Notes: generated from the letters alone by a model not told the origin. DNA of 64,000 bases from Martelella limonii (GCF_013344475.1 NZ_JABUOU010000006.1:1-64000); one strand, 5' to 3'. Numbered from the stretch's first letter, positions 16,977-26,227 are shown. Numbers and translations: made by a program.

Positions 16977-17930
16977 TCATGCCCAGTCGAGGAAATCGCG
17001 CACCAGCCTGAAGGCAATCGCGCCTTCGGCCGGAGCGTTGATGCCATCGGGATGTTTGCCTTCGACGGCGAGCCGCAATTCCTCGCGCGAGAACCAGCGG
17101 CAATCCTCGAGTTCGGCGTCGTCGGGACTGATGTCGAGGCTCTCGGCCCTGCCATAGCAGCCGAGCATCAGCGAATGCGGCATCGGCCAGGGCTGGGAGG
17201 CGTGATAGCGCACGGCGCCGACCCGGATGCCGGATTCCTCCAGCGTCTCGCGCCGGACCGCATCCTCGATGGTTTCGCCGGGTTCGAGAAAACCCGCAAG
17301 ACAGGAATAGCGCCCTTCCGGAAAATGCGGGCTTCGGCCGAGCAGCACGCGGTCGCCCGCCTCATCGACGATCAGCATGATCACCACCGGATCGGTGCGC
17401 GGGAACATCATGTTGCCGCAGGCCGTGCATTCGCGGCGGAACCCGCCGGCTGCCGATTTCGACGGCGCGCCGCAGCGACCGCAAAAGGCATGATTGTCCG
17501 TCCAGGCATTGAGGCTGACGGCAAGCGCGAAGGCGCCGAGCGTCGCTTCGTCGAGCAGGCTTTCGCTATAGGCGGCGCGCGTGGTCAGCACCTTCAGATG
17601 CCCCGGCAGGTGTTCCGGGTCGAGGCCGAGCTTGATCGAGATCAGCGGCGCGCCGGAGGGTTCCCGTCCGAGCAGGATCGCGCTTTCCGGATCAGGCGAC
17701 AGATCGGCCAACTCGTAGCGTGCGAAATAGGGATCGAGCACCTGGCGCTCATGCTTGACGATGCCCTTGCCATCGACGAAGCCGAAGAAACGGGCATTGG
17801 GCTCGGCGGCGGCCTTTTCGAGGGCCTTTTCATCGCGGTGCTCGCTGTCGCGGATGATGCGGCAGCCGGCAAAGGCTGTCAGCGCGCTCGGCTCCTCGTG
17901 TGGACCGGCCTTGTGAAACAGTGATGTCAT
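16977..17930 (-). CDS. nudC: NADH pyrophosphatase / NAD-capped RNA decapping Nudix enzyme
   Basis: 317 residues. Zinc ribbon C150-x2-C153...C168-x2-C171, a complete Nudix box from G213 (GFLEPGET) to E-E-S-G at 231-234, and the NudC hallmark SQPWPMPHS shortly after. It cleaves NADH and removes NAD caps from RNA. The start overlaps the stop of the HIT gene upstream (ATGA), so both are made together. Confidence 0.95.
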   Translation of the reverse strand: MTSLFHKAGPHEEPSALTAFAGCRIIRDSEHRDEKALEKAAAEPNARFFGFVDGKGIVKHERQVLDPYFARYELADLSPDPESAILLGREPSGAPLISIKLGLDPEHLPGHLKVLTTRAAYSESLLDEATLGAFALAVSLNAWTDNHAFCGRCGAPSKSAAGGFRRECTACGNMMFPRTDPVVIMLIVDEAGDRVLLGRSPHFPEGRYSCLAGFLEPGETIEDAVRRETLEESGIRVGAVRYHASQPWPMPHSLMLGCYGRAESLDISPDDAELEDCRWFSREELRLAVEGKHPDGINAPAEGAIAFRLVRDFLDWA

Positions 17931-18340
17931 GAACGTGCCATTGCCTCTGTGATCTTGCGGGCCAGTGCCTCGATATCCTCATCGGATCGCGGCTCCGGCG
18001 TGCCGTGGCCCCAGATCGGGCCCGGCCAGTTGGCATCGCCCTCAAACCGGGCGACGATATGAATGTGGAGCTGGCGGACGATATTGCCGATCGCCGCGAC
18101 GTTGATCTTGTCCGCCCCGGTGACTGTTGAAAGCGCCTTTGCGGCTTCGTTGACCTCGAAGGTCAGCATGGTCTGATCGAGCGGCGCGAGCTCGAAGATT
18201 TCGGTCATGTTCGCGCGCTGGGGAATGGCAAGAAGCCACGGCCAGCGGGCGTCGCGCGAAAGCCGCAACTGGCAAAGCCCCAGATCGGCGATGGCCACGC
18301 TGTCGCGCTCGAGACGCGGATCGATCGGAAAGTCCTGCAT
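17927..18340 (-). CDS. HIT family protein
   Basis: 137 residues of the histidine triad nucleotide hydrolase/transferase superfamily. The active-site stretch is RQLHIHIVAR, with two of the three usual histidines; the third position is Val, the pattern I expect for a rhizobial HIT branch rather than a decayed gene. Start at 18340 (MQDFPIDPRLERD) has the ribosome site GGGAGCAGC; the frame runs open further up through non-conserved codons. Coupled to nudC. Substrate unknown. Confidence 0.85.
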   Translation of the reverse strand: MQDFPIDPRLERDSVAIADLGLCQLRLSRDARWPWLLAIPQRANMTEIFELAPLDQTMLTFEVNEAAKALSTVTGADKINVAAIGNIVRQLHIHIVARFEGDANWPGPIWGHGTPEPRSDEDIEALARKITEAMARS

Positions 18341-18492
18341 GCTGCTCCCTTGGTTCGTTCGCTCCATCTCTATCAAACGGGAAATTCGCGGCAATCGCAA
18401 ATCTGCTGTTGCCGGCGGCGGCGCTGGCTCCACCCCAGAATTTTTGACAGCCGCGCTTGCATTCACCCTCCAAATTGACGATATGTCCGGTC

Positions 18493-18588
18493 GGGAGGCT
18501 GGTGGTGGGCGTACCACTCGCCAACCGGGTCAGGTCCGGAAGGAAGCAGCCCCAACGAGTTGTGTACGGGTCACCGTGCCGGCCTCCC
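18493..18588 (+). ncRNA. ffs: Signal recognition particle 4.5S RNA
   Basis: The conserved SRP core is present (GGTCAGGTCCGGAAGGAAGC at 18528-18547), with the GGAA tetraloop and asymmetric loop that bind Ffh. Outer ends GGGAGGC (18493-18499) and GCCTCCC (18582-18588) pair to close the hairpin of about 96 bases. It scaffolds co-translational targeting of membrane proteins. Located upstream of dnaX, as in other Rhizobiales. Exact ends are estimated from the terminal helix. Confidence 0.95.
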
Positions 18589-18617
18589 ACCCTTCTACGG
18601 ATCATTCCGGAGATGCC

Positions 18618-19088
18618 ATGAGCCTTCAAAGCGTGCGCGCCCATCTTCGTCAGGCAGCCCCCGACATCGCCATCATCGAGACGGAAGCCTCAAGCGCGAC
18701 GGTGGAAGAAGCTGCAAGCGCCCATAATGTCGCCCCCGCCCAGATCGCCAAGACGCTGTCCTTCAGCGTGAAGGATGACGTGTTTCTGCTGGTTGCGCGC
18801 GGCGATGCCAGGATCGACAACAAGAAGGCCAAGGCCGCCTTCGGCGGCAAGGTGCGCATGCTGCCGCTGGAAGAGGTCGAGGCGATCACCGGCCATCCGG
18901 TCGGCGGCGTCTGCCCCTTCGGCCTTGCAAGCCCGATCCGGGTCTATTGCGATGAAAGCCTGAAGGCCTTCGATGCGGTCTATCCGGCAGCCGGCGCGCG
19001 CAATGCCGCGGTCCGGATTTCGCCCGAGCGGCTCGTCGAGATCACTGGCGCGGACTGGGTCGATGTGTGCGGGGCGCCCGCAGCCTGA
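18618..19088 (+). CDS. YbaK/EbsC family aminoacyl-tRNA deacylase
   Basis: 156 residues with the YbaK domain, seen from the lysine motif QIAKTLSFSV near 42 and GHPVGGVCPFGL near 97. Such enzymes clear mischarged tRNA in trans (for example Cys-tRNA-Pro or other misacylated species); which tRNA cannot be told from sequence. The start at 18618 follows GGAG by 6 bases. It lies between ffs and dnaX on the same strand. Confidence 0.88.
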   Translation: MSLQSVRAHLRQAAPDIAIIETEASSATVEEAASAHNVAPAQIAKTLSFSVKDDVFLLVARGDARIDNKKAKAAFGGKVRMLPLEEVEAITGHPVGGVCPFGLASPIRVYCDESLKAFDAVYPAAGARNAAVRISPERLVEITGADWVDVCGAPAA

Positions 19089-19215
19089 TGGCGGCATCAG
19101 AAATTCTGTGCATTTCGCCAAAAGCTCTGCCAGACTGAACCATACGCTGTGACAGCGTCGCACGGCTTGGGCTATTGTTGAAAACCCGGTCGCAAACCGG
19201 ACAGGAAAGGTGGCA

Positions 19216-21090
19216 ATGGCCGAGATTGAAGAGCAGCGCGGAAAGGATGCCGGTTACCGGGTTCTGGCGCGCAAATACCGCCCCAAGGACTTCTCCGATC
19301 TCATGGTCGGCCAGGAGGCGATGGTGCGCACGCTCACCAACGCCTTCGAGACCGGCCGGATCGCGCAAGCCTACATGCTGACCGGGGTGCGCGGCGTCGG
19401 CAAGACCACCACCGCCCGCATTCTTGCCCGCGGCCTCAATTACAAGACCGACACGATCGACCGGCCGACCATCGAGCTCAAGGAGCTTGGCGAGCACTGC
19501 CAGGCGATCATGGAAGGGCGCCATGTCGACGTGATCGAGATGGACGCCGCCTCCCATACCGGTATCGACGATATCCGCGAGATCATCGATCAGGTGCGCT
19601 ACCGCCCGTCCACGGCGCGCTACAAGGTCTACATCATCGACGAGGTGCACATGCTCTCCAACCAGGCCTTCAACGGCCTGTTGAAGACGCTGGAAGAGCC
19701 GCCGGAGCATGTGAAATTCATCTTCGCCACCACCGAAATCCGTAAAGTTCCGATCACCGTTCTGTCGCGCTGCCAGCGCTTCGACCTGCGCCGGATTCCG
19801 GCTGCCGATCTGGTGCGGCTGTTCTCCACGATCGCCGCCAAGGAAGGCGTCGAGATCGAGGACGAGGCGGTGCAGATGATTGCCCGCGCTGCCGAAGGCT
19901 CTGCCCGTGACGGGCTGTCGCTGCTCGATCAGGCGATTTCGCATGGCAGCGGCCATGTGGAAGCCGCCGCCGTGCGCGCGATGCTGGGCCTTGCCGACCG
20001 CGCCCGGATTGTCGACCTGTTCGGCCATATCGTCACCGGCGATGTGGCCGCAGCCCTTGCCGAATTCCAGTCGCAATATGAGGCAGGCGCCAATCCGGTG
20101 GTGGTGCTGAACGATCTTGCCGATTTCACCCATCTGGTGACGCGGCTCAAATATGTGCCCGAAGGCGCCGAGGATGTATCGCTGAGCGAGATCGAGCGCA
20201 GCGAAGGCATGGCTTTTGCAGAACGGGTGGCGGTCTCCGCGCTGTCGCGCATCTGGCAGATGCTGCTGAAGGGCATTCCCGAAACCGAGAATGCCGCCCG
20301 CCCGCTGGGGGCCGCCGAAATGGTGCTGATCCGGCTTGCGCATGCAGCCAACCTGCCCTCGCCCGAAGATGCCGCCCGCAGGCTGCTGGCTCTCGAAGAG
20401 GGTGGAGCGACCGCAGGCCCTGCCCCCTCAGCCCCGCCGGCAGGCCGCCCGCAGGCCGGCGGCTCCGGCAGCACCAATGCGGTTTCCTCCCGGCAGACCG
20501 GCGAAGCGCCCCGGCAATCGGCCACCGTCACCATGCTGCATCCGCAGCGCGCCGAAGCGCTGAAGCCAGAACTGCCGCCGGAACCGGAGACCGTGGTGTC
20601 CGAGCCGGAACCGCAGCCCGAGCCCCAGCGGACTTCGGCGATCAAGTCGCTGCAGGACATTACCGAGCTTTGCTCGAAGAACCGCGCAATCAAGATGCGC
20701 GCCGAGATCCGCAATTTCGTGCGGCTGGTGCGGCTTGAGCCGGGACGGCTGGAGGTCAACCTTCTGCCCGGCACGTCGGCAACCTTTCTCAACGATCTCG
20801 GCTCGAAGCTTAGGGAATGGACCGGCGAGAGCTGGTTCGTCAGCCTCAGCAAGGAAAAGGGCCAGCCGACGCTTCTGGAGGCAGAAGAGGCCGAACGCGA
20901 GCAGCGTTTCCGCGATGCCCGCGAGGACCCGGATATCGCGGCGATCCTGAAATTCTTCCCCGGCGCGGAAATCCGCGATGTCCGGGTACGCGCCGAAACC
21001 GAGACGGCCGACACGGCGGAGGGCGATGCGCCCGACGCCGCCGTCAACGAGGATGGCGACGTGCTGCCGGAAGACGATTTAGACGAATAG
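19216..21090 (+). CDS. dnaX: DNA polymerase III subunit tau (clamp loader ATPase)
   Basis: 624 residues. AAA+ module with Walker A GVRGVGKT (57-64), DEVH Walker B (IIDEVHMLS) and sensor/arginine finger region (SRCQRFDLRR); a Pro/Glu-rich linker (about 410-475) and the tau C-terminal domain follow. It builds the clamp loader and couples polymerases at the fork. The zinc module is degenerate: in the stretch 76-102 only C95 remains of four cysteines found in E. coli DnaX. No A-rich frameshift site for a gamma form was seen. Start chosen at ATG 19216, five bases after GGAAAGG; a GTG two codons earlier overlaps that site. ybaB follows. Confidence 0.96.
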   Translation: MAEIEEQRGKDAGYRVLARKYRPKDFSDLMVGQEAMVRTLTNAFETGRIAQAYMLTGVRGVGKTTTARILARGLNYKTDTIDRPTIELKELGEHCQAIMEGRHVDVIEMDAASHTGIDDIREIIDQVRYRPSTARYKVYIIDEVHMLSNQAFNGLLKTLEEPPEHVKFIFATTEIRKVPITVLSRCQRFDLRRIPAADLVRLFSTIAAKEGVEIEDEAVQMIARAAEGSARDGLSLLDQAISHGSGHVEAAAVRAMLGLADRARIVDLFGHIVTGDVAAALAEFQSQYEAGANPVVVLNDLADFTHLVTRLKYVPEGAEDVSLSEIERSEGMAFAERVAVSALSRIWQMLLKGIPETENAARPLGAAEMVLIRLAHAANLPSPEDAARRLLALEEGGATAGPAPSAPPAGRPQAGGSGSTNAVSSRQTGEAPRQSATVTMLHPQRAEALKPELPPEPETVVSEPEPQPEPQRTSAIKSLQDITELCSKNRAIKMRAEIRNFVRLVRLEPGRLEVNLLPGTSATFLNDLGSKLREWTGESWFVSLSKEKGQPTLLEAEEAEREQRFRDAREDPDIAAILKFFPGAEIRDVRVRAETETADTAEGDAPDAAVNEDGDVLPEDDLDE

Positions 21091-21119
21091 AACCCAACGA
21101 TAACATTCAAGGAGAAGAC

Positions 21120-21443
21120 ATGCGCGATCTGATGGGCATGATGGGCAAGGTCAAGGAAATGCAGGCCAAGATGGAGCAGTTGCAGGAAGAGATTGCAGCC
21201 GCCCGCGTGGAAGGCGTGTCCGGCGGCGGCATGGTGAAGATCGACATGACCGGCAAGGGCGAGATGCTGTCGATCAAGATCGACCCGAGCCTGCTCAATG
21301 GCGACGAGGCCGAGATGCTGGAAGACCTGATTGTCGCCGCCCACCGCGACGCCAAGGACCGCGCCGAGGAAAAGGCACAGGAGATGACCAAGGAACTTAC
21401 CGCCGGCCTGCCGATCCCGCCCGGCATGAAGCTGCCTTTCTAG
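21120..21443 (+). CDS. YbaB/EbfC family nucleoid-associated protein
   Basis: 107 residues, Met-rich at both ends (MRDLMGMMGKVKEMQAKMEQ) with an amphipathic first helix and the conserved end LPIPPGMKLPF. YbaB binds DNA as a dimer and is almost always next to dnaX. AAGGAG lies seven bases before ATG. The usual third member of the set, recR, is not found here. Confidence 0.93.
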   Translation: MRDLMGMMGKVKEMQAKMEQLQEEIAAARVEGVSGGGMVKIDMTGKGEMLSIKIDPSLLNGDEAEMLEDLIVAAHRDAKDRAEEKAQEMTKELTAGLPIPPGMKLPF

Positions 21444-21472
21444 GCCTCTGATGGCAGTCTGAGGATCGGACC

Positions 21473-22084
21473 ATGACGCTCGGCGCGCTTGCCCTTTTCG
21501 CCATCACGCTGTTTGTTGCCGCAGGCTCGCCTGGGCCGAGCGTGGCCGCGCTTGTTGCCCGCGTGCTGTCGCGCGGGCATCGCGACGTGCTGCCGTTTTT
21601 GGCGGCAATGTGGCTCGGCGAGGCGCTGTGGCTGACGCTTGCCGTCTTCGGACTGGCTGCGGTCGCCACCGCCTTCCACGGCGTTTTCGTCGTCATCAAA
21701 TGGGCAGGCGTTGCCTATCTTCTCTATCTCGCATGGAAGATGTGGTTTGCCGAAACGGGAGAGGCAGGCGAGGCATTGCCCGAGGCCTCATCCGGCTGGA
21801 AGATGTTCCTGACCGGCTTGAGCGTGACGATCGGCAATCCGAAGATCATGATGTTCTACGTGGCGCTGCTGCCCACCATCCTCGATCTTGCAAGCGTCAC
21901 GCTGGTCGGCTGGATCGAGCTGACCCTGACCCTCGTCCTGGTGCTTGCCGTCGTCGATCTGTCATGGGTATTCATGGCCTCGAAAGCCCGCCTCGTGTTG
22001 AAGAGCCCGCGTGCGATGAAGATCGCGAACCGCCTCAGCGCCGGCATGATCGGCGGGGCGGCCGTGGCGATCGCCACGCGCTAG
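21473..22084 (+). CDS. LysE/RhtB family amino-acid exporter
   Basis: 203 residues with about six membrane segments and the family motif near the N-terminus (AGSPGPSVAALVAR). LysE/RhtB proteins export amino acids or related metabolites with proton exchange. It follows ybaB by 29 bases on the same strand, the place usually held by recR in related genomes. Substrate unknown. Confidence 0.85.
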   Translation: MTLGALALFAITLFVAAGSPGPSVAALVARVLSRGHRDVLPFLAAMWLGEALWLTLAVFGLAAVATAFHGVFVVIKWAGVAYLLYLAWKMWFAETGEAGEALPEASSGWKMFLTGLSVTIGNPKIMMFYVALLPTILDLASVTLVGWIELTLTLVLVLAVVDLSWVFMASKARLVLKSPRAMKIANRLSAGMIGGAAVAIATR

Positions 22085-22204
22085 AGCTGTTCCGGGGAAA
22101 CGCAAAACAGCCCTGTGAACGCGTTCTGGCCGAAATCTGGCGGAGGCTGCGTCTTTCCCGCTTGCTGCGAAACGCCCTCGGCGCTCCGCCCCTGATCTTT
22201 CCTG

Positions 22205-23521
22205 TCAGTCGCTGGCGGCGATCTGGCGGGTCAGCAAGGCGAGCGCCGTGCGCCCCTCTTCCAGGCCGCTGATCGCGGAAAAAAGCCGGTTGCCCGCATC
22301 GCTGCCGATCAGCGTTGCAGCCTTTTCCCGCAGGCGCTTTTCGATGCCGTCCGGATCGGCAGTGTCGAGAATGTCGTGGCGGGCCGCGCGGGTCTTCCCG
22401 CGCGCAACGACACTCACCACCGCCTCGCTGTCGCCGAGTGCCGCATCTGGCTCCACCCTCACCCGGTCGCGCAGGGCGACAAGGTCGGCGCGCCTGCAGG
22501 TTTCCTCGCTGTAGACATCGAGCGCGGCGGTATCGACGCCCGCAAGCATCATCGCGGCGGCAAGCCGGTAGGAGAACTTCGCCTGCAGCCCCGTCGAAGG
22601 TTCCGGCTGATTGCAGACCTGAAGCCAGCGCGGATTTGTGACTATGGTGACGCTTTCGACATCATCCGGCAGAAGTCCGCCTTCCCGCAGGCTGCGCACG
22701 GCCTCGAGCATGGCGTGAAGCCCGTGACAGCAGGCATGAAACTTGTAGGAGATCTTGGGAAACACCCAGGTCTCGCCCAGGCCGTCGAAGGCGGACGTTG
22801 TCGCGCTTCCGGCATGGGTTGGCCCGAAACCCTGCGCACCCTCGATCGCCTCCGGCGCCGAGCGGGCGCCCGCCTTTGCCAGAAGCGCTGCCGTTACCCC
22901 GACCTCGGCCGCAAAGCCCGCATTCAAAGGTTTCCCCATCGTGCCGAACTGGCTCTTGAGGCCCGCAGCCCGGGTTGCGGTGATCGCAAGCGCTTCCGCC
23001 GTCTGCCCGGCATCAAGCCCCAGAACGCGCGCGGCAGCGGCCGCAGCGCCAAAGGCGCCGGATGTGCCCGTCTGATGGAAACCCGCTTCATAATGAGATC
23101 GTCCGAGCCATGCCCCCATGCGGCAGGCGGTCTCCAGCCCGACCGCCACCGCATCGAAAAATGCGGCTGCACCCGCCTCGCTCGTTTCCGCAACGGCGAG
23201 CGCTGCGGGAATGACGGCGACGCTCGGATGGCCGATATGGCCGAAATGGGTATCGTCATAATCAAGCGCATGGCTTGTCGCGCCATTCACCAGCGCCGCC
23301 GTGGCAACGCCTGCCTGACCCCCACCGAAAAGCGTCGCCCCGCGATTTGCACCGCCAAGATCGCCCGCCATGGCGCGGGCTGCGCGGGCAACAGGCTCAT
23401 TCACGCCGGCAATGCCGACGGTTGCCCAATCGAACAGCGAGAGGCGGACGAAGCTGCGCATGCGCGCATCGTTCATATCCGTGCCGACCGCAAAACGGGC
23501 CAGCATGGCGGCAAGTGTCAT
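22205..23521 (-). CDS. MmgE/PrpD family protein
   Basis: 438 residues of the family that includes 2-methylcitrate dehydratase and cis-aconitate decarboxylase. Family regions seen: YDDTHFGHIGHPS near 88-100 and SYKFHACCHGLHAMLEAV near 255-272. It is the last gene of the TRAP-TAXI, CoA-transferase, CitE, NMO operon, 40 bases after the NMO gene. In Pseudomonas aeruginosa a PrpD-type gene also stands in the itaconate cluster. Substrate here is unknown; dehydration or decarboxylation of a branched polycarboxylate is the family-based expectation. Confidence 0.85.
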   Translation of the reverse strand: MTLAAMLARFAVGTDMNDARMRSFVRLSLFDWATVGIAGVNEPVARAARAMAGDLGGANRGATLFGGGQAGVATAALVNGATSHALDYDDTHFGHIGHPSVAVIPAALAVAETSEAGAAAFFDAVAVGLETACRMGAWLGRSHYEAGFHQTGTSGAFGAAAAAARVLGLDAGQTAEALAITATRAAGLKSQFGTMGKPLNAGFAAEVGVTAALLAKAGARSAPEAIEGAQGFGPTHAGSATTSAFDGLGETWVFPKISYKFHACCHGLHAMLEAVRSLREGGLLPDDVESVTIVTNPRWLQVCNQPEPSTGLQAKFSYRLAAAMMLAGVDTAALDVYSEETCRRADLVALRDRVRVEPDAALGDSEAVVSVVARGKTRAARHDILDTADPDGIEKRLREKAATLIGSDAGNRLFSAISGLEEGRTALALLTRQIAASD

Positions 23522-23561
23522 GGCGTCTCTCCTCTATTGCCGCGTCTTCCGAAGCGAAGCA

Positions 23562-24539
23562 TCAGCCGCACAGCGCAGCCCTCGCAGAATGATATTGCGC
23601 TGTCAGCCGCGCGATGATGTCTGCGGCAGGCTCTGTCGCATGCGATTGCGCCACCGCCTGCCCCGCGCTCCAGATTTCGGACCAGGCGCGCGGTCGATCG
23701 GGATCGCTGCGGCCGCCCATGCGTTTCGGCTGGGCAAGTCTTGCCTCTTCGAGATCGACGCCAGCCGCCTTAATGCTTGGCACCAGATAATTGGCGTGGG
23801 TTCCGGAAAAGAGCGGGGTGTAGAGAATATCGTCGGACGCCGCGGCAACGACCATGGCCTTGTGGGCTTCGGGCGCGATCGCCTCATCCGTCGGAATGAA
23901 CACCGTGCCGGCATAGGCGAAGTCGCAGCCGAGCGCCTCGGCGGCGAGAACCGCGCGCCCATTGGCAATCGCGCCAGAGAGCACCAGCGGCCCGTCGTAA
24001 AAGGCGCGCACCTCCGCGACCAGCGCGAACGGACTGAGCGTGCCCGCATGGCCGCCGGCACCGGCGGCAACGAGAATGAGGCCGTCCACCCCGGCGGCGA
24101 GCGCCCTTCGGGCATGGCGCGCCTTGACCACATCATGAAACACCAGCCCGCCATAGCCATGGACCGCAGCAACCACCTTGTCGGGCGCCGAAAGCGAGGT
24201 GATGACGAGCGGCACCTTGTGGCGCTCGACGGTCGCAAGATCTTCCTCAAGCCGGGTGTTGTAATCATTGACGATCAGATTGACGCCGTAGGGCGCGGGC
24301 GCCGCTCCCGTGACATCAGCGTCGGCGGCAAGCCGCTCCGTGATGTCGGTGAGCCAAGCGTCAAGCTGTTCGGCGGGCCGGGCGTTCAGCGCCGGAAAGG
24401 TGCCGATAATGCCTGCCCTGCACTGCGCCACCACCAGCTCCACCCCGGAAGCGAGAAACATCGGCGCGCCGATCAGCGGCAGCTTCAGCCCGGCCTTCAG
24501 CGCCTCAACCCTTTTGCGGGACGTGTCATGCTCGATCAT
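23562..24539 (-). CDS. Nitronate monooxygenase-like FMN protein
   Basis: 325 residues with a TIM-barrel of the NMO/2-nitropropane dioxygenase family: IGAPMFLASGVELVVAQCRA at the start, AAGAGGHAGTLSPF (FMN phosphate loop) near 158, and ALGCDFAYAGTVFI near 206. Members oxidise nitronates such as propionate-3-nitronate or are FMN-dependent enoyl reductases. Its start overlaps the end of the CitE gene by 4 bases, so it belongs to the acid catabolism operon; a role in a nitro-acid or unsaturated acid is inference. Confidence 0.82.
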   Translation of the reverse strand: MIEHDTSRKRVEALKAGLKLPLIGAPMFLASGVELVVAQCRAGIIGTFPALNARPAEQLDAWLTDITERLAADADVTGAAPAPYGVNLIVNDYNTRLEEDLATVERHKVPLVITSLSAPDKVVAAVHGYGGLVFHDVVKARHARRALAAGVDGLILVAAGAGGHAGTLSPFALVAEVRAFYDGPLVLSGAIANGRAVLAAEALGCDFAYAGTVFIPTDEAIAPEAHKAMVVAAASDDILYTPLFSGTHANYLVPSIKAAGVDLEEARLAQPKRMGGRSDPDRPRAWSEIWSAGQAVAQSHATEPAADIIARLTAQYHSARAALCG

Positions 24540-25456
24540 CGGGACCTTCCTTTCCTTCGCGATTTTCCTGAAAGCCCGCCCTTGGCCGCAGCGCCTTTTG
24601 CGTTTGCCCCGCTGCCGGCCGGCGCAAGCTCCTCATCCATGGGCCACTGGCCGCGCAGCATCAGGCGCTGCGCCCTGACGGCAACCGGCGAATGCTGCAC
24701 CTCGCCCGCCGCATCCGGCAAGGCGCCATCATCGGCGGCGAGCGCATGGCGCGCCCAGTCCAGATCCTCGGGCCGCGCACGAAAGCCCGCCCGCGACGGC
24801 GCGAGCTGGCGGGGATGGATAAGGCACTTGCCGCCAAAGCCGAGCTCGTTTGCATGCATCGCATCATCGGCGATCACCGCATCATCTGTCACACTCACCG
24901 TGACGCCATCAAGCGGCGGCAGGCTGCCGGCAAGGCGCGCCGCCATCACCAGACGGCTGCGCAGCGGCAACAACGCCATGCGGGTGTGGCGGGCGCCGAG
25001 ATCCTCGCAAAGGTCGAGCGAGCCGAGCGCCAGGCGGTCGGCAACCTCGGCAATTTCCTCGCAGCGCGAAAGCCCCCGTGCCGTCTCGATCTGGGCGATG
25101 ATCTTCTGCCCGGGCAGAAGCGCGGCGCGCAGAGCGACCAGCGCTGGAGCACCTTCGGCCTTCGGCAGCACGACCCCGTCAACGCCGGCCATGCGCGCAA
25201 AGGCCACGTCATCGCGGTGCCAAAGCGTGCCGATGCCATTGACCCTCAGATAGAGCTTCACCGATCGCTGTTTCGGGAGCGCGCTTTCGGGAATGCGACG
25301 CACCGCCGCCTTGCTGTCGGGGGCAACCGAATCCTCCAGATCGATCACGACCATGTCCGTGCCGCAGGCACAGGCCGCGGCAAAGGCATCCGGCCGCGCT
25401 GCGGACACGAACAACGGGAAACTCGGCAGCCTGTCGCTGAAGGCCTTCATGTCCAT
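24536..25456 (-). CDS. CitE-type CoA ester lyase (HpcH/HpaI family)
   Basis: 306 residues with the aldolase barrel of malyl/citramalyl-CoA lyases: LFVSAARPDAF, VVIDLEDSVAPDSK (metal-site Asp and Glu near 38), and LIHPRQL near 233. Expected to split a 3-hydroxy-dicarboxyl-CoA into acetyl-CoA or similar and a keto acid. The C-terminal 30 residues are basic and Gly/Ala-rich, longer than usual. Coupled to the NMO gene by ATGA. It is clearly different from the second CitE at 44685. Confidence 0.87.
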   Translation of the reverse strand: MDMKAFSDRLPSFPLFVSAARPDAFAAACACGTDMVVIDLEDSVAPDSKAAVRRIPESALPKQRSVKLYLRVNGIGTLWHRDDVAFARMAGVDGVVLPKAEGAPALVALRAALLPGQKIIAQIETARGLSRCEEIAEVADRLALGSLDLCEDLGARHTRMALLPLRSRLVMAARLAGSLPPLDGVTVSVTDDAVIADDAMHANELGFGGKCLIHPRQLAPSRAGFRARPEDLDWARHALAADDGALPDAAGEVQHSPVAVRAQRLMLRGQWPMDEELAPAGSGANAKGAAAKGGLSGKSRRKGRSR

Positions 25457-25561
25457 GCGCTCTTACCACGTCGCAAAGCAATGGCGCGCCCGCAGCCGCC
25501 GGTCCCGCCTGTTGGGCGCAGTGCCTTTCCGGTCATAGACCGCATCCGCCTCTTTCCCACC

Positions 25562-26227
25562 TCAGGCAAGGATCCTCGCTTCCGTCAGCGCCTGCACGTC
25601 TTCCAGGCTGTTACCCGCCGTCAACTCGACCAGCCGGAAACCGTCCGGCGTCACATCCAGCACGGCAAGATCGGTATAGACCCGGCTGACCACGCCAAGG
25701 CCCGTCAGCGGATAGGTGCAGCGTTTCAGCAGCTTGGGCGTTCCGTCGCGATTGACATGGCTCATCATGATGAAGATGCGCGGCACCCCGACCACCAGAT
25801 CCATCGCCCCGCCAACGGCTGGCGGAAAGGTCTCGTCCAGCGTAGCCCAGTTGGCGAGATCGCCGTTTTCGGCCACCTGATAGGCGCCGAGCACCGCAAT
25901 ATCGATATGGCCGCCGCGCATCATCGCAAAGCTAGTGGAATGCTCGAAATAGGCAGCTCCCGGCGCTGCGGTGACATAGCGCTTGCTGGCATCGATCAGC
26001 TCGAGATCCTCCGCGCCCGCTTCCGGCACCGGGCCGATGCCGAGAATGCCGTTTTCGGAGTGGTAATTGACCTCCCGGCCCTCCGGCACATAGGCCGAGA
26101 CGTGTGTCGGCTTGCCGATGCCGAGATTGACATAGGAGCCATCGGGAATGTCCCGGGCAACGCGGGCCGCCAACTGCGCATCGGTAAGCCTGTTGAGCCG
26201 AACCGGACTTTCTGTAGGCATAGTCAT
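25562..26227 (-). CDS. 3-oxoacid CoA-transferase subunit B
   Basis: 221 residues of the family I CoA-transferase beta subunit (ScoB, AtoA, PcaJ). The catalytic glutamate motif is seen in HSENGILGIGP near residue 53, preceded by VNLGIGKPT. With subunit A it moves CoA from succinyl-CoA or acetyl-CoA onto a carboxylic acid. The start at 26227 overlaps the subunit A stop (ATGA). Substrate cannot be read from sequence; in this operon it is likely the acid brought in by the TRAP transporter. Confidence 0.92.
   Translation of the reverse strand: MTMPTESPVRLNRLTDAQLAARVARDIPDGSYVNLGIGKPTHVSAYVPEGREVNYHSENGILGIGPVPEAGAEDLELIDASKRYVTAAPGAAYFEHSTSFAMMRGGHIDIAVLGAYQVAENGDLANWATLDETFPPAVGGAMDLVVGVPRIFIMMSHVNRDGTPKLLKRCTYPLTGLGVVSRVYTDLAVLDVTPDGFRLVELTAGNSLEDVQALTEARILA

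Noticed and set aside
15873-17924. Plus-strand ORF of 683 residues across the VOC, WYL and nudC genes
   Set aside because: Runs antisense over three genes with clear motifs and shows no domain of its own.
19216-21090. Programmed frameshift site in dnaX for a gamma subunit
   Set aside because: No A-AAA-AAG-like slippery run is found in the central part; full-length tau only is predicted.
22085-22204. Terminator after the LysE gene
   Set aside because: Only a 6-bp stem (GCTGTT/AACAGC) with a 14-base loop and no T-run.
22376-23617. Plus-strand ORF of 413 residues opposite the PrpD gene, and the neighbouring one at 24692-26383
   Set aside because: Antisense shadows; no start signal and no family features.
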